Below, one piece after another: positions 42,978 to 51,592 of a stretch of DNA of 64,000 nt (its first letter is position 1; each line of letters opens with the position of its first letter). Source of the DNA: Bradyrhizobium sp. 1(2017) (GTDB lineage Bacteria; Pseudomonadota; Alphaproteobacteria; Rhizobiales; Xanthobacteraceae); contig NZ_CP050022.2 in NCBI RefSeq assembly GCF_011602485.2, positions 1,508,001 through 1,572,000 of the forward strand, in the 5' to 3' direction. The position numbers were made by a program, and so were the translations under genes. The notes under the pieces were generated by a model, which saw only the letters and a program-made list of their open reading frames with translations, did not search any database and was not told the origin of the DNA.

Positions 42978-45965
42978 CTACCTCTTCTTCCAGCCACCCC
43001 TTCGCCCCGGCGCGCCGCCCGTCGACTTCGGCGCCGGTCCGAACTCCGGACCCGACTGCCTCGAATCCGTCGGCTGGATGATCCGGCTGGTGCCGCCGAA
43101 TGGTTTTGCCGGCAGCGCGCGGGTCTCGCGGTAGGGTAGGGATTCCGGGCCGTGCATCTCGTCGAGATGTGGCTTGTGCACCTTGGAGCCGCTGCCGCCG
43201 CCGCTCGCCTTCAGGGCGGAGCTGACGGTTTTCTTCTTCATTGCGCTGACCGGGAGGTTCGCGGCGTCGCCGTACTTCTTCGTTCCCGCGTACGCGCCGG
43301 CCTTGCCCTGCACGGTACGCTGCTTGGCGGTGGGATCGTCGACCACGGCGAGTTCGGTGGCGCGCAGGCGCTTGACCTCGTCGCGCAGCCGCGCGGCTTC
43401 CTCGAAGTTCAGATCGGCGGCCGCCTCGCGCATGCGGGTTTCGAGATCGGCGAGCACGGCTTCAAAGTTGTGGCCGATCGAGATGACGTCGTCGGTCATG
43501 TCGTGGCCGCCGACCTCGATCAGCACGTGGTCGCGCTCGTAGACGGAGTTGAGGATGTCGCCGATCTGCTTCTTCACGCTCTCCGGCGTGATGCCGTTGG
43601 CGGTGTTGTATTCGACCTGCTTCTCGCGGCGGCGGTTGGTCTCGGCGATGGCGCGCTCCATCGAGCCGGTCATCTGGTCGGCATAGAGGATCACCTTGCC
43701 GTCGACATTGCGCGCGGCGCGGCCGATGGTCTGGATCAGCGAGGTCTCGCTGCGCAAAAAACCTTCCTTGTCGGCGTCCAGGATCGCGACCAGCGCGCAT
43801 TCGGGGATGTCGAGGCCTTCGCGCAGGAGGTTGATGCCGACCAGCGCGTCGAAGGCGCCGAGGCGGAGATCCCTGATGATCTCGATGCGCTCGATGGTGT
43901 CGATATCCGAGTGCATGTAGCGGACGCGGATGCCCTGCTCGTGCAGATATTCGGTGAGGTCCTCCGCCATGCGCTTTGTGAGAACCGTGATCAGCGAGCG
44001 ATAACCGGCCTGCGCGGTGGCGCGAACCTCGCCCACGAGATCGTCGACCTGGGTGCGGGCGGGGCGGATATCCACCGGGGGATCGATCAACCCGGTCGGG
44101 CGAATGACCTGCTCGACGAACACGCCGCCGCTCTCGTTCAGCTCCCAGCCGCTCGGCGTCGCCGACACCGCGACGGTCTGCGGCCGCATCATGTCCCACT
44201 CCTCGAAGCGCAAGGGGCGGTTGTCCATGCAGGAGGGCAGGCGGAAGCCGTACTCGGCCAGCGTCGCCTTGCGGCGGAAGTCGCCGCGGAACATGGCGCC
44301 GATCTGCGGGATGGTGACGTGGCTCTCGTCGGCGAAGATCAGCGCGTTGTCGGGGACGTATTCGAACAGCGTCGGCGGCGGCTCGCCGGGACGGCGTCCG
44401 GTGAGGTAGCGCGAATAGTTCTCGATGCCGGCGCAGCTTCCGGTCGCCTCCATCATCTCCAGGTCGAAGGTGGTGCGCTGCTCCAGCCGCTGCGCTTCCA
44501 GCAGGCGGCCCTGGTCGTGCAGCTGGTCGAGCCGCTGCTTCAATTCGAACTTGATCGACTTGATCGCCTGCACCAGCGTCGGGCGCGGCGTCACATAGTG
44601 CGAATTGGCGTAGATCTTGATGAATTCGAGCTCGTCTTGCTTGTGGCCGGTGAGCGGATCGAACTCCTCGATATTCTCCACGGTGTCGCCGAACAGGTTC
44701 ACGCGCCAGGCGCGGTCCTCATAGTGCGCCGGGAAGATGTCGATGACGTCGCCGCGCACACGGAAGGTGCCGCGGGTGAAATCGGCCTGGGTGCGCTTGT
44801 ACTGCAGCGCGACGAGGTCGGCGATGAGCTGGCGCTGGTCGATGCGCTCGCCCTTCTTCAGCGCAAACGTCATCGCGGTATAGGTCTCGACCGAGCCGAT
44901 ACCGTAGATGCAGGACACCGACGCCACGATGATGACGTCGTCGCGTTCGAGCAGCGCGCGCGTCGCCGAGTGGCGCATGCGGTCGATCTGCTCGTTGATG
45001 GACGAATCCTTTTCGATGTACGTGTCCGTACGCGGGACGTAGGCTTCCGGCTGGTAATAGTCGTAGTAGGAGACGAAATACTCGACCGCGTTGTCCGGGA
45101 AAAAGTTCTTGAATTCGCCATAGAGCTGGGCGGCGAGCGTCTTGTTCGGCGCGAGGATGAGGGCGGGGCGCTGCGTCGCCTCGATCACCTTGGCCATGGT
45201 GTAGGTCTTGCCCGAGCCGGTGACGCCGAGCAGCACCTGCGAACGGTCGTTGCGATCGACGCCCTCGACCAGCTCGGCGATCGCGGTCGGCTGGTCGCCC
45301 TTGGGCTCATAGGCCGACTTGATCTCGAACCGCACGCCGCCTTCGGACTTTTCCGGGCGCGGCGGCCGGTGCGGCGTCCAGACCCGCATCGAGCCGTCGT
45401 CCTTGCGGAACTCCGGGCGGCCCTCGCGGATCAGCGCCTCCAGCGCATCCGCGGTGGCCTTGACGCCCAGCGCCTCCATCTTGCTGCGCGGCGGCCGCGC
45501 CAGCGCCTCGGCGTCATCTTCCTCGGTCGGAAGCCCGAGCTGCCGCGCCAGTTCCGGATCGAGCTTTGGAATCGTGGCCGAGGTTCCGTAATTGGCCTGC
45601 GGTGCCTCTTCCAATCCGGTCAGCTCCGAGGACTGGCGCGCGCCCGGCGGCTGAGGGTTGGGCCGCAGCGGCATCGGCCGCGTTGCATCCTGTGGAAACT
45701 GCTTTTGAAGGTCTTTGGGCGTCGAGGCGCGCGCGCGATGCGCGGCGGCCTCGCCCCCGGAGCGGCGATCGCGCGAATTGTCCGGCGGCGGCTGCAGGCC
45801 GGTGCCCGATCCCAGGCCGGCATCGCCGCGATTGATCGCGGGATTGAGCAACTCGGCCAGCGCCGGCCCGATCGGCTGCACGTCGGGGCGATGCGCCTTC
45901 GAGTTCGGAGCCTTGGTCTTCGGAGATTTGCCGGATTTTTCGGGGGATGTAGGTTTCTTCGCCAT
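42978..45965 (-). CDS. uvrB: Excinuclease ABC subunit B with long extensions
   Basis: 995 residues against about 670 in E. coli. Residues 1-210 are a basic, Pro-rich extension of unknown role. UvrB proper starts near 211 ([18 protein letters not shown]): Walker A GVTGSGKT at 247-254, beta-hairpin region [21 protein letters not shown], later helicase motifs ([20 protein letters not shown]), and the UVR motif ([20 protein letters not shown]). A further tail of about 110 residues is basic and Gly/Lys-rich. It performs damage verification in nucleotide excision repair with UvrA and UvrC. Confidence 0.95.
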   Translation of the reverse strand: MAKKPTSPEKSGKSPKTKAPNSKAHRPDVQPIGPALAELLNPAINRGDAGLGSGTGLQPPPDNSRDRRSGGEAAAHRARASTPKDLQKQFPQDATRPMPLRPNPQPPGARQSSELTGLEEAPQANYGTSATIPKLDPELARQLGLPTEEDDAEALARPPRSKMEALGVKATADALEALIREGRPEFRKDDGSMRVWTPHRPPRPEKSEGGVRFEIKSAYEPKGDQPTAIAELVEGVDRNDRSQVLLGVTGSGKTYTMAKVIEATQRPALILAPNKTLAAQLYGEFKNFFPDNAVEYFVSYYDYYQPEAYVPRTDTYIEKDSSINEQIDRMRHSATRALLERDDVIIVASVSCIYGIGSVETYTAMTFALKKGERIDQRQLIADLVALQYKRTQADFTRGTFRVRGDVIDIFPAHYEDRAWRVNLFGDTVENIEEFDPLTGHKQDELEFIKIYANSHYVTPRPTLVQAIKSIKFELKQRLDQLHDQGRLLEAQRLEQRTTFDLEMMEATGSCAGIENYSRYLTGRRPGEPPPTLFEYVPDNALIFADESHVTIPQIGAMFRGDFRRKATLAEYGFRLPSCMDNRPLRFEEWDMMRPQTVAVSATPSGWELNESGGVFVEQVIRPTGLIDPPVDIRPARTQVDDLVGEVRATAQAGYRSLITVLTKRMAEDLTEYLHEQGIRVRYMHSDIDTIERIEIIRDLRLGAFDALVGINLLREGLDIPECALVAILDADKEGFLRSETSLIQTIGRAARNVDGKVILYADQMTGSMERAIAETNRRREKQVEYNTANGITPESVKKQIGDILNSVYERDHVLIEVGGHDMTDDVISIGHNFEAVLADLETRMREAAADLNFEEAARLRDEVKRLRATELAVVDDPTAKQRTVQGKAGAYAGTKKYGDAANLPVSAMKKKTVSSALKASGGGSGSKVHKPHLDEMHGPESLPYRETRALPAKPFGGTSRIIQPTDSRQSGPEFGPAPKSTGGAPGRRGGWKKR

Positions 45966-46058
45966 GGGGCGAATATGGGACGAGTCCGCCCCGCAATAAA
46001 GGGCGAATGCCCGTCGTCACGCAGCCTGCTGACAGCAGGTTGGCAGCAGCCTCGAGGC

Positions 46059-46286
46059 TCACGCCGCCGGCAGCGGCCCCTGGTCGTCCCCCGCCGCGAC
46101 GTGCGGCTCGAGGACGTCGAGATGGATGCCACCGCAATCGGTGCAGCGCATGGTCCAGTATTCGCATCCGGCGCGGCCGCCGATCACACGAAGCACCATG
46201 AGATCGCCGTGGCATTCCGGGCAGTTCGACAGCACGGCGCGGCTATAGATGCGCGGACGAACTCCGTCGGTCTCGACGATTGACAT
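46059..46286 (-). CDS. Small zinc-ribbon-like protein
   Basis: 75 residues with two Cys pairs (SNCPECHGDL and MRCTDCGGIHLD) that can bind one zinc. No signal peptide. ATG 46286 is seven bases after AGGGGGGAA, which decides the start against a longer frame to 46538. The family is common in Bradyrhizobium, with no known role; binding of RNA, DNA or protein is possible. Confidence 0.8.
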   Translation of the reverse strand: MSIVETDGVRPRIYSRAVLSNCPECHGDLMVLRVIGGRAGCEYWTMRCTDCGGIHLDVLEPHVAAGDDQGPLPAA

Positions 46287-46341
46287 GACCGGTTCCCCCC
46301 TTTGCGCCGCGTGCCTCCCTGGTCCGCTTGCGGACCGTCGC

Positions 46342-46560
46342 CTATTGGTCGTCGGCCCGCCGGCGGAAGCGGTCGATGTGGTGCTTGGCATCAGCAATCG
46401 CGGCGTTCTGATCGGGCCACGCGAAACCGACTTCCATGGCCGGAAACAGCACGCCGTCGATGGCGACTGGACTGAGATCGGCGCGGCGGATGCGGGCGTG
46501 CCAGAGGCCTTTGCCAGCCTCGAAGGATTCGATGTCAAAGCCGTCGTAAAGGGTCGTCAT
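46342..46560 (-). CDS. Small protein of unknown function
   Basis: 72 residues: TLYDGFDIESFEAGKGLWHARIRRAD, FPAMEVGFAWPDQNAAIADAKHHID, ending in a basic tail. No membrane or signal segment. The GFAWPD...AIADAK layout resembles small conserved proteins with a central beta-sheet. Start ATG 46560; the ribosome-binding site is weak (GGGACC). It is upstream of the zinc-ribbon gene on the same strand. Confidence 0.7.
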   Translation of the reverse strand: MTTLYDGFDIESFEAGKGLWHARIRRADLSPVAIDGVLFPAMEVGFAWPDQNAAIADAKHHIDRFRRRADDQ

Positions 46561-46669
46561 TCTTGTCGGTCCCACGTTTTTTCGGAGGAACAAGGGACCA
46601 CATTCGCGTGACTTCGAATGTGAAGCCGTTCACAAGTGACAGGGTTTTTATCGAGGAACCGTCAAGGCC

Positions 46670-47587
46670 TCAGTTCCGCGTCGCAGCACGGCCGTGTCGC
46701 CTGACTGGGCGGGTTGCGGGTTCGGCTGCCGCCCTCATGATCCAGCGGCGGAACGCGGCGAAGTCGCGCTGCTCGGTCTGGAAGCTGCGGTAGACGAGAT
46801 ACCAGCGCATGCCCTTGGGCACCGAGAGATCGAATGGCGCGACCAGGCGTCCGGCGGCGAGATCGTCGTCGATATAGGGTCGGATGCCCATGGCGATGCC
46901 GAGCCCGTCTGCGGCCGCCTGCAGCGCCTGGCCGTAGAACTGGAACTCGGGCCCGCGCGCGTTAATGCGCGCCAGGTTCGCGGCCTTGAGCCAGATCGGC
47001 CAGTCCTCGGGCGAATGCGCCACGCGGATCAGGCTCGGCCCCCTGAGATCGGCCGGGCGCTTCAACCCGCTGGCAAGGCGCGGCACGCAGACCGGCGTCA
47101 GATCGCCGGCGAACAGCGGCTCGGCGACGAGGCCGGGCCAGTCGCCGGTGCCGAGCTTGATGCCGCAGCTCCAGTCCTCGCCGAACGGCACCGAGGCGCC
47201 GCCGGTGGTGAAGCGCACCTCGATGTCGGGCTCCTCGCTGCGAAACTCCGACAGGCGCGGGATCAGCCAGCGCATCGCGAAGGTGTGGCCGACGCCGATG
47301 GTGAGCACGCGCACGCTGGAGGGCGCTGTCACCTGGGCGGTCAGGCTCGCCAGTGCATCGAAGATCGGCGTCAGTCCGCTTTGATAGGCGCGGCCTGCCT
47401 GCGTCAGCACCAGCCGGTTGGCCTTGCGCTCGAACAGCGCGAGGCCAAGCCGTTCTTCCAGCAGATGCACCATGCGGCTGACGGCGGCGGCCGAGACGTT
47501 GAGCTCGAGCCCGGCCGCGGCAAAGCTGCCGGTCCGCGCCGCCGCCTCGAATGCCTTGATGCCGTTGAGAAACAGCAGCCGCCGCAA
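46670..47587 (-). CDS. LysR-family transcriptional regulator (GcvA-like)
   Basis: 305 residues. N-terminal helix-turn-helix FEAAARTGSFAAAGLELNVSAAAVSRMVHLLEERLGLALFER, then the substrate-binding domain. The TTG at 47587 starts MRRLLFLNGIKAFEAAA, matching the usual GcvA-type N-terminus, and is eight bases after GAGGG; the GTG at 47659 would add 24 non-homologous residues. It is divergent from the TauE/SafE permease, 108 bases apart, and probably regulates it. Confidence 0.9.
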   Translation of the reverse strand: MRRLLFLNGIKAFEAAARTGSFAAAGLELNVSAAAVSRMVHLLEERLGLALFERKANRLVLTQAGRAYQSGLTPIFDALASLTAQVTAPSSVRVLTIGVGHTFAMRWLIPRLSEFRSEEPDIEVRFTTGGASVPFGEDWSCGIKLGTGDWPGLVAEPLFAGDLTPVCVPRLASGLKRPADLRGPSLIRVAHSPEDWPIWLKAANLARINARGPEFQFYGQALQAAADGLGIAMGIRPYIDDDLAAGRLVAPFDLSVPKGMRWYLVYRSFQTEQRDFAAFRRWIMRAAAEPATRPVRRHGRAATRN

Positions 47588-47695
47588 ATGTCTAACCCTC
47601 AGGAAAGCTGATGCAAGGGCAACATAACTCAGTTTGCGAGGAAGGGGCAAGCGAGGCACGTTCTCCTCCGTCTTTCCCCGACAGGAGCCCCCGTC

Positions 47696-48475
47696 GTGAC
47701 GCCCTTCATGATCGCTGCCCTCGGATTGCTGTTGGTCGCAACCGCGTTCCTGTCGGGGCTGTTCGGCATGGCGGGCGGGCTGATCCTGATCGGCGCGCTC
47801 CTGGCCCTGATGCCGCTACCGACCGCGATGGTGCTTCACGCGATCACGCAGATGGCCTCGAACGGCTGGCGCGCCCTCCTGTGGCGGGCGCATATCCGCT
47901 GGCGGCCGGTGGCGAATTATCTGGTCGGCTGCGCGGTCGCGCTCGCAGTGTGGTCGCTGACCCGTTACGTGCCGGACAAGCCGGTGGCGCTGCTGATGTT
48001 GGGCGCCACGCCGTTCATGGCGCGGCTCCTGCCCGCGAACATCAAGCCGAACCCTGATAGCGTCTGGCAGGGCACCGTCTATGGCACCATCTGCATGGGC
48101 TTGATGCTGATGACCGGCGTCTCCGGCCCGCTGCTCGACACTTTCTTCCTCGGCGGCGATTTCGGCCGGCGCGAGAAGGTGGCGACCAAGGCGATGTGCC
48201 AGCTCGTCAGCCATTTCACCAAGCTGCTCTATTTCGGCGGCATCATCGACCAGGCGGCGAGCCTCGATCCCGTGCTCGCCGGCGTCGCGATTGCAGCCTC
48301 GATGCTCGGCACCACGCTGGCGCGGCGCATCCTGGAGGCGATGACAGATCAGCAATTCGTGGCCTGGTCGAACAAGCTGATCACGACCATCGCCTGCTAC
48401 TACGTCGCCTATGGCGGCTGGCTCTTGGTTCGCACGCCAGTGCTGGCCGCCTTCGACCAGGGAGGTCTGCCATGA
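47696..48475 (+). CDS. TauE/SafE family sulfite/anion exporter
   Basis: 259 residues, eight predicted helices. Typical repeats GLFGMAGGLILIGALLALMP and GVSGPLLDTFFLGG with the conserved Gly-rich turns. The family moves sulfite, sulfoacetate or other organosulfur anions. Start GTG 47696 after AGGAG. Divergent from the LysR gene and overlapping the next small gene in ATGA. Confidence 0.9.
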   Translation: MTPFMIAALGLLLVATAFLSGLFGMAGGLILIGALLALMPLPTAMVLHAITQMASNGWRALLWRAHIRWRPVANYLVGCAVALAVWSLTRYVPDKPVALLMLGATPFMARLLPANIKPNPDSVWQGTVYGTICMGLMLMTGVSGPLLDTFFLGGDFGRREKVATKAMCQLVSHFTKLLYFGGIIDQAASLDPVLAGVAIAASMLGTTLARRILEAMTDQQFVAWSNKLITTIACYYVAYGGWLLVRTPVLAAFDQGGLP

Positions 48476-48702
48476 GCTGCAACGCCGATCCGCTGGTGCT
48501 GGATTTCGTCGAATGGGTCGCACGCGAGCCGCGTGCCTATGCCGAGGTGATCGCGACCTGGAAGACCTCGTGCCCCCGCCTCACCATCTGGGAAGACGCC
48601 ACTGAGCGCGGCTATGTCGTGCGTCAGACCATGCCGGGAATCGGGCTGACCATTGCGGTGACACAGGATGGTGAACGGTTGCTGCGCACGAATGGGCGGT
48701 AA
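48472..48702 (+). CDS. Small conserved protein of unknown function
   Basis: 76 residues: LVLDFVEWVAREPRAYAEVIATWKTSCPRLTIWEDA, then TERGYVVRQTMPGIGLTIAVTQDGERLL. Soluble, alpha+beta. ATG 48472 overlaps the TauE/SafE stop by four bases (ATGA), so it is translationally coupled to the exporter and may act with it. No named family recognised. Confidence 0.8.
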   Translation: MSCNADPLVLDFVEWVAREPRAYAEVIATWKTSCPRLTIWEDATERGYVVRQTMPGIGLTIAVTQDGERLLRTNGR

Positions 48703-48724
48703 CGCGCACTTCCGCCCCCACATC

Positions 48725-48803
48725 GTCATTGCGAGCGCAAGCGAAGCAATCCAGAATGTTTCCGCGGCGGTAGCCTGGATTGCTTCGCTGCGCTCGCAAT
48801 GAC
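48725..48803. repeat. Dispersed palindromic repeat, type A, copy 2
   Basis: 79 bases with ends GTCATTGCGAGCGCAAGCGAAG and CTTCGCTGCGCTCGCAATGAC. Same family as 1829 and 61944. It lies between the small gene at 48472 and the glutathione transferase gene. Confidence 0.85.
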
Positions 48804-48814
48804 GGAACATCAAT

Positions 48815-49513
48815 ATGTCACTCAAACTCTTCGAACTCGTCGGCACCGACGCCGCGCGTCCGTTCAGTCCGTATTGCTGGCGCACGCGGATGGCGCTGGC
48901 GCATAAGCACTTGACGGCGCAATCGCTGCCCTGGCGCTTTACCGAAAAGAGCGCGATCGCGCCGCATGGCTCCGAGAAAGTCCCCGTGCTGCTGCATCAC
49001 GACCAGCCCGTGGTCGATTCCTGGACCATCGCGACCTATCTCGAAGACAAGTTTCCGGATCGTCCGTCGCTGTTCGGCGGCGAAGGCGGCCGCGCAATGG
49101 CGCGCATGATCAACGCATGGGGCGACATCGCCATCGTCGGCGGCATCTTTCCTCTGATCGTCGCCGACATCCCGAACAATCTCGCCGAGGCCGATGCTGC
49201 CTATTTCCGAAAGTCGCGCGAGGCGCGGTTCGGCGGCAAGAGCCTGGAAGACGTCATGGCGAGCCGCGACGCCGGCGTGGTCGCCTTCCGCAAATCGCTC
49301 GAAGTGATGCGGCAGACGCTGAAGAAGCAGCCCTATCTCGGGGGTGCCGCGCCGAACTACGCCGACTACATCGTGTTCGGTGGCTTTCAATGGGCGCGCG
49401 TGGTGAGCCCGTTCAAGCTGCTCGAAGCGGATGATCCGATTTATGCGTGGCGCGAAAAGCTGCTCGATGCATTCGACGGCATGGCGCGAAAATCGCCGGG
49501 GCATGTGGTGTAG
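48815..49513 (+). CDS. Glutathione S-transferase family protein
   Basis: 232 residues. N-terminal thioredoxin-fold domain with active-site region RPFSPYCWRTRMALAHK, cis-Pro region KVPVLLHHDQPVVDSWTIATYLE, then the helical C-terminal domain. The Cys in PYCWR and the overall layout resemble the beta-etherase-like/omega-like GSTs of Rhizobiales. Substrate unknown. Start ATG 48815. Single gene. Confidence 0.9.
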   Translation: MSLKLFELVGTDAARPFSPYCWRTRMALAHKHLTAQSLPWRFTEKSAIAPHGSEKVPVLLHHDQPVVDSWTIATYLEDKFPDRPSLFGGEGGRAMARMINAWGDIAIVGGIFPLIVADIPNNLAEADAAYFRKSREARFGGKSLEDVMASRDAGVVAFRKSLEVMRQTLKKQPYLGGAAPNYADYIVFGGFQWARVVSPFKLLEADDPIYAWREKLLDAFDGMARKSPGHVV

Positions 49514-49530
49514 GGCGGGTTCTTCCTCGT

Positions 49531-49655
49531 CGTCCCGGCGAAGGCCGGGACCCATACCGCGTGATCTATCGAGTGCGGATGGTAGGAGTACCGAACGGCG
49601 AATCTTCGCCAAACGTATCCCTGTGGTTATGGGTCCCGGCCTTCGCCGGGACGAC
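49531..49655. repeat. Dispersed palindromic repeat, type C, copy 2
   Basis: Ends read CGTCCCGGCGAAGGCCGGGACCCATA and TATGGGTCCCGGCCTTCGCCGGGACG, nearly perfect over 26 bases, so this copy forms an excellent long hairpin or two small ones. Compare the degenerate copy at 13786. Confidence 0.85.
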
Positions 49656-49684
49656 TCTCGAATGTGTGGCGCGCGCTCTCGCGT

Positions 49685-49879
49685 CTAACGGGCGGCGTCC
49701 GCCGCCTTCCGCAAGCACTCCCGGCATAGGCAATCCTCACCCTTCACGGGCATCGGCAGCCTTGCCGTCTCCTCCGCGCACCAGCAGCTGCCCGAGAGGT
49801 CGCAGCCAAACTCGGTGCCGCAGCGGGAGCAGGCGAGGCGGCGGGGTTCCGGCAACGCGGATTGTTTCGGAATTGTCAT
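49685..49879 (-). CDS. Cysteine-rich CWC-type small protein
   Basis: 64 residues with seven cysteines: LACSRCGTEFGCDLSGSCWCAE, then EDCLCRECL. The Cys-Trp-Cys and paired CxxC motifs are those of the cysteine-rich CWC family, presumed zinc-binding. No signal peptide. Function unknown. Single gene divergent from the DUF1800 operon. Confidence 0.82.
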   Translation of the reverse strand: MTIPKQSALPEPRRLACSRCGTEFGCDLSGSCWCAEETARLPMPVKGEDCLCRECLRKAADAAR

Positions 49880-49993
49880 GATTTACGTCGAGGCTTCGCC
49901 GTCATTTTCATGTCGGGTTCATCTGTCGCTACGGTATATTAGGCGTTGCGCACGCAGCAGGAAAGCGGCTCCCGGCGCGTGAAGGACAGATCA

Positions 49994-51592
49994 ATGGCCC
50001 GCGATTCGCAAGCCGCCCTCGTTGCGCTCAACCGCTTCGGCTTCGGCGCCCGCGGCGGCGCATCCGGCGATCTCATCAACGCGGCCTCCGATCCGCGCGG
50101 CTTCGTGAAGGCGGAGCTCGCGCGCCCCAACGGCGTGCTGCTGGAAGCGCCGGGCCTGCAATCGACGCCGCAGCTGGGGCAGGCGGTGTTCGCCTATCAG
50201 GACCAGGTCAGACAGGCGCGCGAGGCCGCCAAGGAAACTGCCAAGGAAACTGCCAAGGAAACGGCCAAGGAAACCGCCAAGGCCGCAGCGCCCGCTGAAT
50301 CGCCGGCACAAGCGCCTGCCGATCAGAAGCCGGCGTTGCGCCGCAATCTCTCGCTCAACGCAGCGGCGGAGATCACCGGCCAGATGGCCGATGCCAAGCC
50401 CGCCGAGAACACCGTCAAGCCCGAGACCATGCAGCCGAACGCCGCGCCGCCCGCGGCAAAGCCCGCGCCGCAGCCGCTCAACGTGATCCAGAAGACCTTT
50501 CGCGCCGAGGCGCTGGCGCGCCTGCAGCGCGCGACCCTCGCCGAATGCGGCTTCACCGAGCGGCTGGTCGCGTTCTGGTCCAACCATTTCTGCATCTCCG
50601 CAAGCAAGGGCGAGCTGACGCGGATCTGGGCCGGCGCCTTCGAGCGCGAGGCGATCAGGCCGCATGTGCTCGGCCGCTTCGCCGACATGCTGAAGGCCGT
50701 GGAGCAGCATCCCGCGATGCTGTTCTTCCTCGACAACCAGCAATCGCTCGGTCCGGATTCGCGCGCGGGGCAGAACCGCAAGCGCGGGCTGAACGAGAAT
50801 CTCGCGCGCGAGATCATGGAGCTGCATACGCTCGGCGTCGGCGGCGGCTATACGCAGGAGGACGTCACCTCGCTCGCGCGCATCATCACCGGCTGGACTT
50901 TTGCCGGACGGCAGGGGCAGTTGGGCCCACCCGGCTCCTTCGTGTTCAACGCCAATGCGCACCAGCCGGGACCGCAGATCCTGCTCGGCAAGACCTACGA
51001 GCCGACCGGCCTCGCACAGGGCGAGGCCGCGCTCGCCGACATCGCGCGCCATCCCGCGACCGCGAATTTCATCGCCACCAAGTTCGTCCGTCACTTCGTC
51101 GCCGACGATCCGCCGCCGGCGCTCGTCGCGCGCCTGCGAGATGTCTTCGTCAGAACCGACGGCGACCTCAGGGCGATGGCGATCGCGCTGGTCGATTCCG
51201 ATGAAGCGTGGAAAGCGCCCCTAACCAAGATGCGCTCGCCTTACGAATTCCTGGTCGCGAGCGGCCGGCTGCTCGCGCGGGTGCCTGAGGATCCGGGCCG
51301 CTATCTCAACGGCCTCAACCTGCTCGGGCAGCCGCTATGGTCGCCGGCCGGGCCCAATGGCTTTCCCGACACCAATGCGGCCTGGGCCGCGCCTGAGGGC
51401 ATGAAGCTCAGGCTCGACATCGCGGCGCAAATCGGCTCGCGGCTCGGCAGCAATATCGATCCGCTCGACCTCCTGGAATTCGCGGTGGCGGATGCGGCCT
51501 CCATCGAGACACGGCGGACCGTCGAGCGCGCGGAGTCGCGGCAGCAGGCGCTGGCGTTGCTGCTGATGTCGCCGGAGATGCAGCGGAGATGA
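49994..51592 (+). CDS. DUF1800 family protein
   Basis: 532 residues. Starts with ALVALNRFGFGARGG typical of DUF1800, then an insert rich in Lys/Glu/Thr/Ala (residues about 75-170) followed by the main domain: ERLVAFWSNHFCIS, NENLAREIMELHTLGVGGGYTQEDV, FLVASGRLL, GFPDTNAAW. DUF1800 and DUF1501 proteins form a conserved two-gene unit found in many proteobacteria; they are thought to be exported and envelope-linked, with no known chemistry. ATG 49994 follows GAAGGACAGATCA. Stop overlaps the next gene in ATGA. Confidence 0.9.
   Translation: MARDSQAALVALNRFGFGARGGASGDLINAASDPRGFVKAELARPNGVLLEAPGLQSTPQLGQAVFAYQDQVRQAREAAKETAKETAKETAKETAKAAAPAESPAQAPADQKPALRRNLSLNAAAEITGQMADAKPAENTVKPETMQPNAAPPAAKPAPQPLNVIQKTFRAEALARLQRATLAECGFTERLVAFWSNHFCISASKGELTRIWAGAFEREAIRPHVLGRFADMLKAVEQHPAMLFFLDNQQSLGPDSRAGQNRKRGLNENLAREIMELHTLGVGGGYTQEDVTSLARIITGWTFAGRQGQLGPPGSFVFNANAHQPGPQILLGKTYEPTGLAQGEAALADIARHPATANFIATKFVRHFVADDPPPALVARLRDVFVRTDGDLRAMAIALVDSDEAWKAPLTKMRSPYEFLVASGRLLARVPEDPGRYLNGLNLLGQPLWSPAGPNGFPDTNAAWAAPEGMKLRLDIAAQIGSRLGSNIDPLDLLEFAVADAASIETRRTVERAESRQQALALLLMSPEMQRR
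50228..50281 (+). repeat. In-frame 12-base tandem repeat (Ala-Lys-Glu-Thr)
   Basis: Four and a half copies of GCCAAGGAAACT, with small changes in the last two, encode Ala-Lys-Glu-Thr repeats in the DUF1800 protein. The multiple of three keeps the frame, so copy number can vary without breaking the gene. Confidence 0.9.

Noticed and set aside
43152..46283. A 1043-codon open frame on the plus strand opposite uvrB
   Set aside because: It is the mirror of the uvrB coding bias in GC-rich DNA. The translation is Arg/Asp/Gly/Val-rich without any domain, and it has no plausible ribosome-binding site.
50228..50281. Tandem repeat considered as a CRISPR or origin iteron
   Set aside because: Units are 12 bases, contiguous, without spacers, and in frame inside the DUF1800 gene.
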